From assembly GCA_024362935.1 (NCBI GenBank), contig JANCRA010000008.1:28700557-28764556 (forward strand): a stretch of 64,000 nucleotides of DNA, in the 5' to 3' direction. Made by a program: the position numbers and the translations under genes. Below are positions 37,251 to 50,200 of this stretch, in pieces. The stretch is from Setophaga petechia. Taxonomy: Eukaryota; Chordata; Aves; Passeriformes; Parulidae. Under the pieces are notes generated by a model. That model saw only the letters and a list, made by a program, of their open reading frames with translations, was not told the DNA's origin and ran no database searches. Numbering within the stretch: position 1 is the stretch's first letter; each line of letters begins with the position of its first letter.

Positions 37251-40200
37251 CAAATGCATATTTAAAGTATGTTCGCAGGATCTAATCCAAGGACACTCTA
37301 GAGACAATAGACAGTTCCAGGACTACAAGTATTGCCATAAAACTACAGATGTCTTATTATATAGACAGATTCCATGTCCTAAATGACAAAATCTCAACAT
37401 TCTAGACATTTATTTCGGCACACTTTCACAGCGACAGTTTGACATACTCCATCAAAAATCATTAAGCTACTTATCACCAACATTTTCCTGTCTGTTGTTC
37501 TCATCAATGCTAAGGTTATTTCTTCTGACCATCAATCTATCCTTTATTGGCCAATAACAACAGAGGCATCATAATGTATTACTTATTCAAAACAATTCTG
37601 AACTTTGATTACATTTTCAAAGACCATCTTACATACAAGTTTTTTGACAATCATCTAAAATTTGTCACAACCATCCTTGATCTGTCTACGATGATGTTTA
37701 CCCATCAATCATAAGATATTGCTTGCTTTCTTCAGGATTCCTCTCACAGATGTAAACCTCTGCCTCTGGCAGACAGCATAGAGCTGTACACTGCATTTTT
37801 TTAATCAATGAACTATTGCTTGTATTTAACAAGGGGACAAACATCTATTTTCAGTGGTACAAATCTGCAGCCCTTTCTGAGATTTACTGCTTTCTGTGTC
37901 CCAATCATTCCATTCTTTGTGCTACCTCCCAGTCCATAACTCTTATGGACTGAGCTAATTATAGTATTTTTATTTAATTGCTTTTCTTGAACTTTTACTG
38001 AGATACTTGTAAGAGATAATTGAAAAAAGGAGAGTCGGGTAGAATTTCAGTAGTAACTATATTAATCTGCTTATGAATAAAATAAAATTTGTTTTCCAAA
38101 GAATTCTGATCCTATCAAAAAGGATATCAGTTGACTAACCAGGCCATTTTTGCTATTATATTATTAGTACAAACTCTTATTGCATATTCTAGTTTGAGGT
38201 AAAGTTACTATTTCCAAAAAGATCTGAAAGTTTCTTTTGTCTACATACATCAATAAAATAATGTTAATTGGTACGGGCAGAAGATTCAAATTATAGTTTC
38301 AAATGAAGTGCAGTAATATATGTAAATTGGAAAAGGAATGAGAAAAACACATCAAGTAAATTAGGTGGATACTCAAACACAAATATTGCAAATTAATATG
38401 AGGAAAATAGTGGAATTTAAGTGAAAATTAGAAAATGAATTATTTCTTCAGCCAGATATTTCTCACACAATTTTCAACACTCCACCTCCAAATTCCACGT
38501 GATATGATCAAAACACACCAGATTGCTAATTATATTTCAATCCAGACATTTACGGTGATAAAATATCTGCTCCGTTAGTTGTCCTGCACAGGCTTTAGAC
38601 ATTCAACCATTCTGCCATGCTTCAAGAAGTAAAAAGACCCGAGGTGAAAAACCTTCCAGAAATTTTTTAGTTTGTTTTGGGTAGATTTAACTCATGTTCA
38701 ACATATTACAACTCAGTCTTCACTAGGTGATGCACAAATGTACCTCAGGGTATGTGGGGTTTTTTTTCAATTACAGAAAAAAAAAAAATCAGTTGCTCCA
38801 GAAATTCCTTCATACTCCCTGGCTGTGAATCTTCAACTGGTGCAAATCATTCTAGATAATTCATAATCATAATGTTGGAGGTGTAAGGGTTCATAGATTT
38901 GGTGTAGGGGTTCATAGTCAAACCTGTTAATGAGCAAAATATTAATTCAGTGTTCCTTCTCATTAACTTATGTTCCTTTTGGAGAAAAAACCTCAAACCA
39001 TAGAAATAAAATATTCCCCATTTTCATGCTGCATGCTTCAAGTATTGTAAAACATTGCCACAATGCTAGGTGAGCACAGGTCAAGACACAAGGTCAAATA
39101 TGCATACAGAATGTGCCTTTCAGAATTATACCATATAAATTGCATTAATTTTCTGTTTGTTTCTGAGTCTGGGCTGATACTTGAGATGTTGCATTGAAAC
39201 AGAAAGACAATTTGAAAGTGAATTTCCTGATTTTTTTTTCTATTATTCACCTACTGAGTCAATCTTGGGGTGAACTTTGAGATGTGCAAACTACATTTTT
39301 TTGAGAAAACAAAGTCAGAAGCTTCAATCCAAAATCTCTCAAAACACTTGACATGACATTCAATTTAGGTTATTAAATTCAGAATCAATGTGTGGATGGC
39401 CATTCCTGCAGATCCATGGTACATACTTAGAGAGTTATGGTTCTTTTTTCAGAAATCTGTAATCTATATGTGCAGCAGAGATTGCAGTTGTTCAGCAACC
39501 CACTTGAAAACAGACATAAGAGATATATAAGAGCCTACTGATGCACTTCCCTTGCACCAAATTCCTTGCTGTAAGTAGACTTGCAGCAGAAGTCTAGGTC
39601 TCAGTGAAATATTATTCTAAAATGGTTGCAATATTTCAGTGACAACATCTTATGTATCTTGTCAAGCATTGACCTGAGATATTCCCAAGTGGCATAAAAG
39701 TATGCAAATATTTTTATAAAATGCTTAAGAAAAATTAAAGTTTTGAAATTCATAGTAATTTACTGAATATTAAGCAAAAGGTTTCTTTGCAGTGACAGGA
39801 AAACAAGACCTCCCTCTTTCACAATTTTCTGGTAATAGTAAAATTTGGTTTTGCTTCTGTAATGTTTTCCTGCAGACCTCTGCAAAAGGCTGGGTGACAG
39901 CAGATCCAAAATTAAGTAGATTTTCCAGTCTCTCATACTACTGGGGAAAAAAGAAGGACTCATGCAACTATCAAGGTACATATATTAGCAAAAAGACAGG
40001 TCTAGAATGGTGAAGGGGACCGAAATGAGGTGTGAGATGAACATGCTAAACTAGAGATCTTGCTTTCTTAGTCAACAGTCTCTGCTAATTCATTGATAAC
40101 AGGTAAATATTTAGACATTAACTTGCCCTCTCCTTATGTGGGATGCAGAAACTGTAATACAGTGATAAGTTTCATTGCTACCAGCATGGTCCCATCTTGC

Positions 40201-41339
40201 ACAGCATCTGGAGTGAGAGGCAAGAGCATAGTGTGAAGTTGTGGTGTGGCCTCCAGCCAGCTCTACACCAGCATGTATCATGTCCCAGCACAGAATGAGG
40301 GGCTGTGTAGTACGGTTCAAATGGAGCAAACCACTCCATTCCCCCACCTGACTCTCTGACCCTATTTCAAAGCACTTAAGTTGACATGGAAGCCTAGAAA
40401 ATAGGAAAAGGGTTTTTTACTTGCCATGCCTTACTTCATGAATGCCCTAATTGTTTAATTCCAAATATAAGTGATGATATGTTTTTCTGTATTTTCTTGC
40501 AGACAGAAATGGTTGCTTGGGCAGACCTGAAACGGCTGTCTTTGATCCAGATTTGCTTGTCAATTTTGCCTAACCATTTCTCAAAAAGTGTGTCTGTATT
40601 TCTAGTGAATATATCTTACACTTATTTTGGTGCTCTCTTCCTTTAGATATTTTTCTATTACAAATGTAAGTGTTAACCTCAAACTTTGCTATGGATACTT
40701 GCTTCCAAATGGCACTTGAGAAATGGGAAACAGTTCTTGTCATGAAGGAACAAACACTCAGCCTGCTATGGTGAGAAAGTAAGTCATTAAGTGTCAGCAG
40801 AAGGAAAAAAGATATTGCAGCCCCTGTATTCATTGTACAAAGACAACTAGAAAAATAAATTTTCTATAGAAGTGTGATAAGACAATTCTGGCCAAATAGG
40901 CCAGTTTTCATAAAGGGAACTCCACACATTTTCTGTCGCTGAAGAATTTTTGGCACTATTACCAGAAAAAAAAAAAAGAAAAGAAAATTGAGGAAAAATG
41001 TATAATTCAGCCTAAAATGTTAATTTCTCAATTTCTCAATGTGAAACTCATTTAGAATAGAATGTCCACTATATTTTTACCTCAGAAAGAAGAAACTATA
41101 AGAAATATCTACAATTAAAATGTGCAATAATGTTTATTAGAGTGTTCAGGAATATTGCTAATGGGAAATATAATGAATTTTTTGGGTGTGTGTGTGTGTG
41201 TGAGGTGTGTATTCTTTAATGCACTAATGTGATCTTTATGGATAATCAGTTATCCAGTTCAACTCCCTGTGACCCAAACTAGTGGTAACCTCTGGAAAAT
41301 ATTCTCTAACAGTTTACACATTCATTAACTATTATCAAT
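37251..41339. other. AT-rich sequence, no gene recognised
   Basis: Frames of up to 87 codons (40570-40833, -) without recognisable products. A small 21-bp tandem duplication lies at 38879-38919 and a short GT array at 41188-41202. The interval 40110-40380 is less AT-rich but shows no known element. Confidence 0.5.
38879..38919 (+). repeat. 21-bp unit duplicated in tandem
   Basis: Two adjacent copies of a GGTGTAAGGGTTCATAGATTT-type unit, differing at a few positions. It is a simple local duplication. Confidence 0.75.
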
Positions 41340-41712
41340 CAGTACAGTTTTACTTTTTAGCTGCAGCTATGAAAAATGCATGAAGGCAGAGATGAACTCT
41401 GGTTTGTGGCATTTGTTGTGAAGCCCAGAAGCAGCAGCAACTCGCAACCTATCATGCATAAAAGCAGAAATAACTTTTATGAGCCCAGTCATGTAAAGCT
41501 TGAATAGTCAGATTCATGAAATTCGCTGAGATTTGGATTAAATATAAACCATTCTATACAGTTCTACTTTTGATTAGAGCTCCGTGTGCAGTGAAAAAGC
41601 TCCCGTTTGAATGGAACTTATATTTTTAAGAAGTTTGAATGTGCTGGAATTTAAATTGAGTTCCAAGCTTGATCTTAAATTGTACAGCAGGTCAATTTAC
41701 ATTCAGTGTTAA
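41340..41712. promoter_or_regulatory. Candidate conserved non-coding element
   Basis: Non-repeat sequence with no open frame of note and several homeobox-type motifs: TTTATGAG near 41476-41483, an OTX/PITX-like GGATTA near 41535, and TGATTAG near 41571. It ends abruptly at a G-quadruplex-prone run. Conservation is inferred from its look only. Confidence 0.3.
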
Positions 41713-41746
41713 GGGGTGGGGGGGGGGGGGGGGAGGTGGTGGGGGG
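41713..41746 (+). repeat. Poly(G)-rich run, G-quadruplex-prone
   Basis: GGGG, one T, then 16 consecutive G, then AGGTGGT and GGGGGG. At least four G-tracts of three or more lie within 34 bp on the + strand, so an intramolecular G-quadruplex is feasible. It is also a likely sequencing or assembly error spot. Confidence 0.93.
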
Positions 41747-43377
41747 AAGAAAGATAGCTCTACTTTTTTTTTATAATTTAGCTATGGATCAAAGTTTATA
41801 AATATAAGGATCAAAACATGATGGAGTTTTACTATCTCCTTTTATGAAATTATGAAGCTTGAAGTGCCCAAATGAATAATGTAAGCTAAATAATAGAAAC
41901 TCTACAATGTTCATTATTTTTGCTTTTGAAAAAAACAACAGTAAGAAGTACTCTCCATTTCCACTTTTCTTTGCTTCACACTAAAAATCAGTTGCATTGT
42001 ATTATATATATATTCCAGTCATTTACCTTTTTACTTTTTACCTGTGGTTCATAAAATATAGCATAGATTTAGCAATGATGGGGGGGAAAAAAAGCATTTT
42101 GTAGATCAATTTGCATCACAAACTAGTAGCATTTAATGTTTGGTATGTTTAAATTCTATGTCAGTATCAGTCACTGTGGCTTTCACATATTTTCCGTAGA
42201 TGCAGAAAAAATCACTGAGGCTTAGAATTTATTTCAATATCTAAATAAATTCTCAACTCATCATTCAGATGACTTCTGGACTGCAAATAAAGTCATACAA
42301 TGCATGAAGAGATTAAATCACACATCTGGACTCCTGCAATGTATAAATATAAATACATACATACACACACAAGCACCCCCCAATACATACAGCTAAGGTT
42401 AAAATCCAAATACTTTGATCTGAGCCTCTCCTTTGGCTGTGCTTCAGACTAGACTAGAATAGCTTGGCTTCTCTTCCCCAGATCTGCAAGTTTAAATCTC
42501 TAATTTGTAGGAAGACAAAAGCAGACATTCTCATAAATCTATTTAAAGAAGAAATCTCTGGCAAGGTTCTACCATTTGAAGCCAAACTCTTGCAAAATAG
42601 ATAGCACAATTTTAATTTTACAGCCGAGGCTTATGGTTTAGAAGTCCACTTGCATAACAGAAATTGGCTTTTTTGCAGGATCAGGTCCCAGCTGTGAAAC
42701 ACAAATCCTAAAAAGATTGTTGTCAAGTGTTTAATTTTAAAGTCTGTGATGTCTTTCTCAGTATTAGTTGACATTATTTGACATATTTTTTTATGTCAAA
42801 ACCTACTAAGAAATTATATTGTTATTGTTATTGTTGTCTGAAAATGTAGTCTTTTAAAAGAACAACATTACTGTTAATTTTTCAAACACAGTGTTTCAAA
42901 GGACAGAATTAGACCTTTTCATATCTTTATGATTACTCATTTGTTAGAGTACAACATTAGGTATGATTTGACCTGGAGAGAATGCAGAAATTCATAACTT
43001 ATGGAATTGTCAAAATTCTAAACAAAAAGCCCCACAAACCCTTATTTATAAACTTTTCAATTAATATTCTACTTTTCAGGAATATCAACTTCTCAAAAAT
43101 TCTAATATATTAAATATGGACATTATCTACTAATGAAATTAGACCTGTAGGAACTATGGAGGAAAATTCCTAAAGACAATTTTGGAGCTGATTTTGAAAA
43201 GCTCAAATATTTTGCAAGTGTCTGTAAAGAAGGATTTCTTTTTCTTAGTGAAACTTAGATCACCCAAAGTTAGACAGCATCAAAATCCCTCTGATTAATA
43301 ATCAGAATTTTCTTCAGAGTCACCAATAAGCAAATGTATTTGCTGGTCATGTTTGCCTTTGTTTGCAAGTGTGCCTG
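41747..43377. other. AT-rich sequence, no gene recognised
   Basis: No frame of note. Simple ATACATAC/CACACA sequence occurs at about 42340-42375 and a short G7A7 run near 42080. No CR1 or LTR landmark was found. Confidence 0.5.
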
Positions 43378-44560
43378 TGTGGTGGTTTGACCGGAAATGG
43401 GACATCTGGGATATGCTGTTTATGCTGTGGTCACCAATAGGTATTCGGATTTTGATATTGGCACCTGGTTTTACCACTGGAGCTCTGAGAACCCCCACGC
43501 AGGGGTTAAAAGCAGGGCTCTCCTCCCTCGGAGTCCTCTTTGAATTTCCAGCGGGGAAGAGTTGCTTCTCTCCCCCGGCCCAGCTGCTAACTGGGTGGAG
43601 GAAGGGAAAGCCACGCGGCCCGGCAGAGGTAGGCTGGATCCTGAGGGAGGGAAGGGTGGAAGAACGAAGTACCGGGAAGCACCGAGCAGCCCATTCCTCT
43701 CCCCCCACCTTTGGAGACAGAGAAAGAGTGCAGCCGGTGCTTGAGACTGTGTTACCTTGAAACTTGATAACATGTGCCTGCAGCAGGCAGCACGGCTGAG
43801 GAGAAGAAGGGGGGGGGCAACGAGAAGGTGTCCGGCCGCTGTGGGTGTCTCCGGGCAGTCAGATAACCCTTCCTAGGAGAGAGATAAGAGTTGAGGATGA
43901 AGGAGGAAATGGATCAGTGATGGAGTCTGGCAAGTGAAAGATGTTAGAGGAGTGAAGAAGATGAGGCATTTTTTGCTGGACTCTTTTTTGTATAGCCATG
44001 GACTGTTTCCTTGTGATACAGAAAATGCATCCAGGGGGAGGCAATGGTTCAGAGCCAAGAGAGTTCAGTGTTGAGACCCCTTGGCCCCACGGGGTGTAAA
44101 AGAAATGGGTGGGGACAGAGGTCCCAGAGATGAGACTGTGCTCTGTTTGGAATGGGACAAGGCATCCTTAAAAAGACCACCCTCGAGCAGCCTTGCCCAT
44201 GCATGGTGGTGAGAGCACCGGGCATGGAAGGAAGAAGTCACAAATGGCAAGGATCTCTGGGCGGTGTGATGGGTGACAGGCAGCCCATTGGCACAAGGAA
44301 GGACTCCTTCTACTCTTGATGAACTGAGGATTTGATTATCTAAAGGGTGCTTGCCAGACCAAGAGTTTGTGGTTTGGGAAGTGTAATGTGTTGGGAATTT
44401 GGTGGGAGGAGGAGGGGGAGTGAAAGGAGCAAAATTATATCAATAGAGAAAGGATAGTCAGTGGCATGGGATGTTCATCTACCTACCTTTCCAGGTATTA
44501 AAGCTACAGCTGAAGTTTTTTCTTGGGTTCATTGCAGACACTGGTTTCCCTCTGGCAAGC
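43378..44560 (+). mobile_element. CpG-rich LTR-like insert, probably a songbird endogenous retrovirus LTR
   Basis: The left border is sharp: AT-rich DNA changes at 43378 to TGTGGTGGTTTGACC, an LTR-type TG start. A TATA-like TTAAAA lies at 43506-43511, followed by a CpG-rich stretch (roughly 20 CpG in 43440-43860). An ATTAAA polyadenylation-type signal is at 44497-44502. This order fits an LTR transcribed on the + strand. Opposite-strand frames of 135 and 137 codons over 43295-43760 follow from GC richness and are not retroviral genes. The right border is uncertain: it must precede a CR1 fragment starting near 44571, and I could not find a clean copy of the left flank (GCCTG). Retained CpGs suggest a younger insertion than the LTR at 11435. 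Family assignment is from memory of bird LTRs. Confidence 0.7.
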
Positions 44561-44570
44561 CTAGAAAAAC

Positions 44571-44640
44571 CCTTCCCCATACGAAGAGAGGCTGAAGTAA
44601 CTCAACTTGTTCAGCCTGGAGAAGAGCATACTGAAATGAA
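44571..44640 (+). mobile_element. CR1 LINE fragment (late ORF2 region)
   Basis: 'CATACGAAGAGAGGCTGAAG' followed by 'CTTGTTCAGCCTGGAGAAGAGC' matches the CR1 stretch 'catatgaggaaaggctgagggagctgggactgttcagcctggagaagag', a hallmark of avian CR1 copies. Orientation is +. The next 60 bases drift away. 'AATACTTCAAATACTTATGCAGGAGGTGT' near 44761-44789 could be the family's following 'tataaatacct..agggagggtgt' block, displaced by an insertion or by divergence. A 91-codon frame (44471-44746) spans the border with the LTR-like insert and is not a gene. Confidence 0.75.
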
Positions 44641-46959
44641 AAAACTCCAGATATCTCCCTTCCAGACTTCATTGATGATATTAATTTTGGACAACCAAAC
44701 CACAGCTGCCCAATTTCCTCCTATAGCTTCCCTTGGCCTCCTCTGAAAATTGTGCTATATAATACTTCAAATACTTATGCAGGAGGTGTGAGACAGCACA
44801 AAGGTCAAGCCACACTCAAACATTCTGTTTAATAGCATTTTAGTTTAATAACAAATAGCAGAAATAATAACAAAATGCAAGTTTAATATGAAGTAATAAC
44901 AGCAAAAACTGCGGCAATCTTCCAATGTGATCTTAACTGGCAGCTTTGCTATCAAGACAGGATGGAGAATGTGAGACTATAATAAATTACATGAATCAAA
45001 GTCTGACTCTTTTCACCAGCTAATATTTCTATGAAGTAATGTTTAATCTCTTCAGTATGGATTCTCCATTGATTTATTGCATATAGGCATTAAAGAGAAG
45101 TAATTCCAGGGATGAAGCTGAGAAAATGTTTATTTTAAGCATACCTTATAAGGAAAAAATAAAATATGCCTAGGTAGGAAGCAATAATTAAGGTTGCTAG
45201 ATACTGGAGTACTAAGAAGTAAATGGGTTGAAATACTTTGGAAGTAATGCACCTCATGGACTGTCCTGTAAGCACAAACCACAAACATCAGGAAATCATG
45301 GAGTTCCACTATGAGGATGATACACCCTAAGACTAGCATTTGTGCATAGTAAAGAACAATTTACTGAGGTAGCATTGGAGACACGAAACATTTCCACAAA
45401 AATATGGCTCTATCTCGTAATATTAAGAAGCATTTTTGAGAACAAATTCAAATAGAAGATTTTAAATAGAATTACCTTAAAGGTGTAGATAACATATGCA
45501 TCTTGAATCAATCCATCTACAATCATAAATAGGCACATACATACTACACAGCTACTATACATACTACACAAAGGTCTGCTTCCTGCTCCTGCAATCAGGA
45601 CAGCTTGCCTGTAAAGAATTTCCACAAACAGACTGCAATTCTTATAAATAAATTGCTATTAAAAAGACGGTAAATTTAAATAAAAGAATTTTATCAAAAT
45701 ATTAATTGAAATAGAAAAACTCCAAGAATAAGATGTCTGACAAAGAAAATGGCTCTTGTCCCTCCCTCCCTCCCCTCACCCATTTGAAAAATTAATTCTA
45801 AAATGTCTTCCAAATAAAAAATAACTGAATCCACAACTTTGTCTTATATGGGAAAATGGAATTGTCTTATTCAAATAGCTAACTTACATACCAATACCAG
45901 CAGTTCAAAGAAAAAATATTATATTACTTATTTAGAGAATAATACCTGTTATATGTCCTTAGACTTCATTTTGCTGGATGGAAGTGTTTTTTTACTGGTA
46001 GAAATATTATAATCTTAATTGAACTTTAAATAGAAAGATCACTGTAAATTGAACTAATGTCATATATGGAGTAAATGTAAGTACTCCAGCTGATTTCAGC
46101 CAAAGGAGGATCAGAGATCATATAAGCTTTGGACCAAACATTTAAACAAGCCAGCCAGCTTAAATACCAACAAGAAGACTTCCACTAAGTTACATATAAC
46201 AAAAGGTTTTTGCCAGAATAAACTAGAAACAATGCTATGCTTCCTAACAACATTTTCACAGATTCACAGAATATTCTGAGTTTGTGTCATTGTGCATTAC
46301 AGTCATATCTGTAGTTTACAGTATTATCTATGATGATAGAGCTAGGACTTTGATATGCCTTGTTCACAGTTGCTACCTTTGGAAAAGTAAAAATAGCAGA
46401 AAATGTGCAGGAGTCAATGCATTCTGCCCAGGATTTATTTATTTAGAGCATTTGGCCTACAAATCTGTAGCTCTACCCTAGAGAAAAGGAACAACCGCAG
46501 GCCTTGGGCAAAATCTCCCTTCAGTGTGGTAATGATTAATGATGCTTAGAGGATTTCTACCAGTGTTCCTCCATGTATTTGTACTGTACCATACACTTAG
46601 CACAGCATCGTGGATTGTTTGGATCATTGTTTGGATCTGATAATAGATCAGAACTGATTTCATGCAGTGAACAGTTCCTAACTCTGCCACTGTTTCTAGT
46701 TGTCCCTTTAAAATTGACAACTGCTTCAGAAAACTAACTCATGAGATGTGCCTTTCAATTGAGAAATTGAAATACATGGGTTTTTTCATTCTTTTCCCTT
46801 TTCTTCCCCTTGCAAATACCAAGAATTCACACGAACAGCTGTTTTCCTGTTGGAAAAAGACAACAAGGAAGGAAAATCAACTTAAAAATGTTATTTTTCT
46901 GTAAGTTGAAGTGCTTCTTGGTATTTACAGGCATAAAGGAAGCAGCTGCATTCTGTCCC
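44641..46959. other. AT-rich sequence, no gene recognised
   Basis: Frames of up to 80 codons, none recognisable. A short (CCCT)n-type pyrimidine stretch lies at 45760-45780 and a 10-bp repeat (ATACTACACA) occurs twice at 45541-45570. Confidence 0.5.
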
Positions 46960-47240
46960 AGCTTGAATTCATAAACCTAACTTGATCGCCTTCTGAAGAA
47001 TTTATGAATCATGGTTAATAATCAGCTTTAGGCCCTTCTGAGGAAAGAATCACATTTTCAAGCTACAAAGGTCCACCAAATAGCCCACGGGAAATGACCC
47101 TGCATCCCATTAAATATAAAACCTCACTATTATAGGACTCTGTGTCAAAGGGAAAACATTTCAGTCTCTTCTCCCTTCAAGTGTCAGAGAGCTTCCTCTG
47201 CCTAAATGCTTTATTAAGATTGAGGAAACATACTAGATTC
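46960..47240. promoter_or_regulatory. Candidate conserved non-coding element
   Basis: Non-repeat, frame-poor sequence with homeodomain-type motifs (TTTATGAATCATGG and GTTAATAATCAG near 47000-47026) in balanced composition. Evidence is weak and based on appearance alone. Confidence 0.25.
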
Positions 47241-50200
47241 CTGCTACTCAGGGAAAACTGTTTTCTTCTTCTTGAAAAAGTTTAGTTCCTTTTACTTTGA
47301 GGGAAAGAAAACAAACCATTTCCTTTCTTCCTTCCCATATATTCATTATGGTCCATCTTTTTTTAAAGCTCTTATCTTTCTTTTATCTATTTCATATGCC
47401 TGTGGCAAACACCATAGCTGTCTTCTTTCTATTCCAGGAATTGGCTACAGTATATTCTTTATCTTACTTAGAACAGGTTGCTATTTTCCTATTTAAATGG
47501 AAGATATGGATTGAAAGTCAGATGTGAAGGTCAGAGAAGTGGCTCTTAGTTTATTGCAATTTAAGTCTTTGCAGACCACTTTTTGCTTGATGGAAGGTGC
47601 AATCACAAACAAATTATCAAGAAATAAAGTAAAATTCACAATTCCTTTAATAATATATTTAAGTTTCCCAGGCATAATTGGCCCCCCATCTGGTTTGCTC
47701 TCTCTTCAATTGCAATAATGGTATTGGCCACAATTTCTACAGAAAAAAATAATTTAAAAATCCCTCTTCACATTTCATTAGGGAACATACATACAAGGTA
47801 TGTGAATGTGAAAATAAGATAAATAGAACAGGTAGACCTGTGGCCGTTGACACCCATTGTGTGATTCAAGAAGTAATAGCAACAAATTATGATAGATAAG
47901 AATATCTTGTCTTTCTCCACTTATGAAGGGGAGAGTTTAACCAAATTATATTCTGATACAACCATTCTTACTTAAGTCAACTTCCTGTAGCCTATAACTC
48001 CTTTGTTATAAAATTTCTTGGCATAACTGATGGCTGTTCAGAAGTTCCTTAGGCTTTATATATTTAACATGACATAAATAGCAGGCAAGTAGTTATAATG
48101 ATTATAAAAGTGCTTGTAAGTTACCACCACCACCAAAAGCCATAAATTCTAATATCAATATAAAAAAAAGTTACCTTCAATCACATGAGGTATGAAAAAG
48201 AATCTTCATTGTGAGGAATGGAAAATGGAATGAAAAAAGAGGAATGCCAATATTGCAGAGTTGGAAAAGAATATAATTGCATTCTGATTCCCTAATCTGA
48301 AAAATTTAAAAGAAGAAAGGTGTCTGGAAAGTAATCAGTGTGTGAGAATCTTCACCAAATTTGACATGATCTTACAGTATCTAAGCTACAAAAACCAGCA
48401 AAAACAAATTTCAATTTTCCAACAGAGATTTCATTTCTGAATGAAGAGGAGTAGTTTTTTATAGCTGCCTTGCAGCCTTACTTGGAATATTCCCTGCATT
48501 TTTGGAAATTGTAAGATAAATTATGAAAATTATAAGAAAAATGATAAAAATTTCCATTAACTTTAGTTATTATAGTGCGTTAATTACAAAATGTATGGAA
48601 CAAAAACAGTTGTTCAAAGTCGAGCAAAAGCTAAGGCAATGCAGGTAACTGTTACCTGATCATTAAATGATTTAAAACCTCCACAAACTAAAACCTTATC
48701 TCCAGGCAGGCTAAGACAAGCCCAGGTCCTGAGATCTAAAAGAAGCCTGGGGCTTCTTACAGGGAGTAACAACTCTGAATTTATGGGGCTAAAAGGCTAC
48801 ATTGAATAGTAAAGAAGGAGCTGCTCATGAGCATTGGGCACAAGAATTCACAGTAGATACTGAGCAACAGTGCAACCACTACTTGCTTCTCTTGGAGCAC
48901 TCAGTAAGTCACAAGATGAAAAATACACTTGGGAGAGGAGAAAAAGTATGGGATAGAAACGAGTCTGTCCAGCTCCTTCTGGAGTATGATTTTTTGGAGA
49001 CAAATCTGGTTTGAGCACCACAAAAACTGAATAAACTCACAAGCTTCTAAACCATATCTCCACCAAAAGTTCTTCGCTTCTTCTTGTGTTTATTTATTTA
49101 GGTTATTAGCTTTGCCTGTGGATTTAGCTTGTACAAAGAAAAAAGAGTGATTGGCTACTGCCCAGTAATTACTCCACAGAGATTTTATTTTCTCATAACA
49201 CAAGGTTGTGACCATTATTAGCCTTCTGTGTCATGTACAAAATGGTTGAATCCTACCTCGTTGTCTCTTATGCCCTTCCTGTACTGAGGACAACTTCACA
49301 AATACATCATGTACTCTGCAGGACAGGGTAGAAGTGTCATTAAAACTTTATGGAAACAGACACTATGATTTCATGTGCAAAACTCTGCTTTCCTGGTGCC
49401 ATATATATTCCATTATAAACTACTAATGATATAGCTAACTATTGCACAACATATACTTAAATGTATAATACAGAATCTATGCAAGCTTTAAAGCAGAAAT
49501 GGAAATAAAGTTCATTTCATAGCTAGTGTTTAGCTTCTTTGATTAAAGCCAAGCTGTTCTTCAGTTTCTGTGTCCATACAGTTATTTTTGACCTAAGGAG
49601 GATGCACTACTGTCCAGAACAGGCTTCCCAGGAGTCTGGTAAAATATGCACTTGTTTGTTCAGTTCCTGGGCTGCTGATTCACTGGCTTTGGAAACTCCT
49701 TCTGACAGAAAGCATCTTATTATATGTATTTAAGTTATCTTGTGGATACAGATGTATCCAACAACAGCAGAAAAATAAAGCCATATACTGACAATTGGTG
49801 ATATCACTTGAATATGAATATTTAGGATTATTCAGGGTTTTACATCTCTAGACCTCATGGTGTTTTATGGCAATGGAAACTGAATCACAAAATGATTACA
49901 AAGTTGTACAGCATCAATGTCTTCAAGATTGATAAAGTTTTTGGGGCAAGCACCAGGTTTTACCTTCTGCTATAAGTACCCAATAAGACAAAAAGTGTCA
50001 CAAAAATGTCTGTGATTGTTCCTCTGAGACAGAAAAATGAAACAGAAAAGATATTTTATTTCATCCAGGAGAATACCTGAAAGTGCTCATCACACTACCT
50101 TTGGTTGATAACACTTGTGCAGACTTCTTCTTCCTATATTTTTAAAGTTCAACAGGCATAAAAGCTTTAGGAAGAAAACTAGAAAGGAAAACTCTTAGCT

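Noticed and set aside
43295..43773. Overlapping frames of 135, 137 and 100 codons on both strands
   Set aside because: They lie in the GC-rich LTR-like insert, overlap one another on opposite strands and show no retroviral protein motif.
44578..44618. Candidate right end of the 43 kb LTR at ...TTCA followed by GCCTG, matching the left flank
   Set aside because: The sequence around it is a recognisable CR1 stretch ('GTTCAGCCTGGAGAAGAG'), so the match to the left flank is coincidental.
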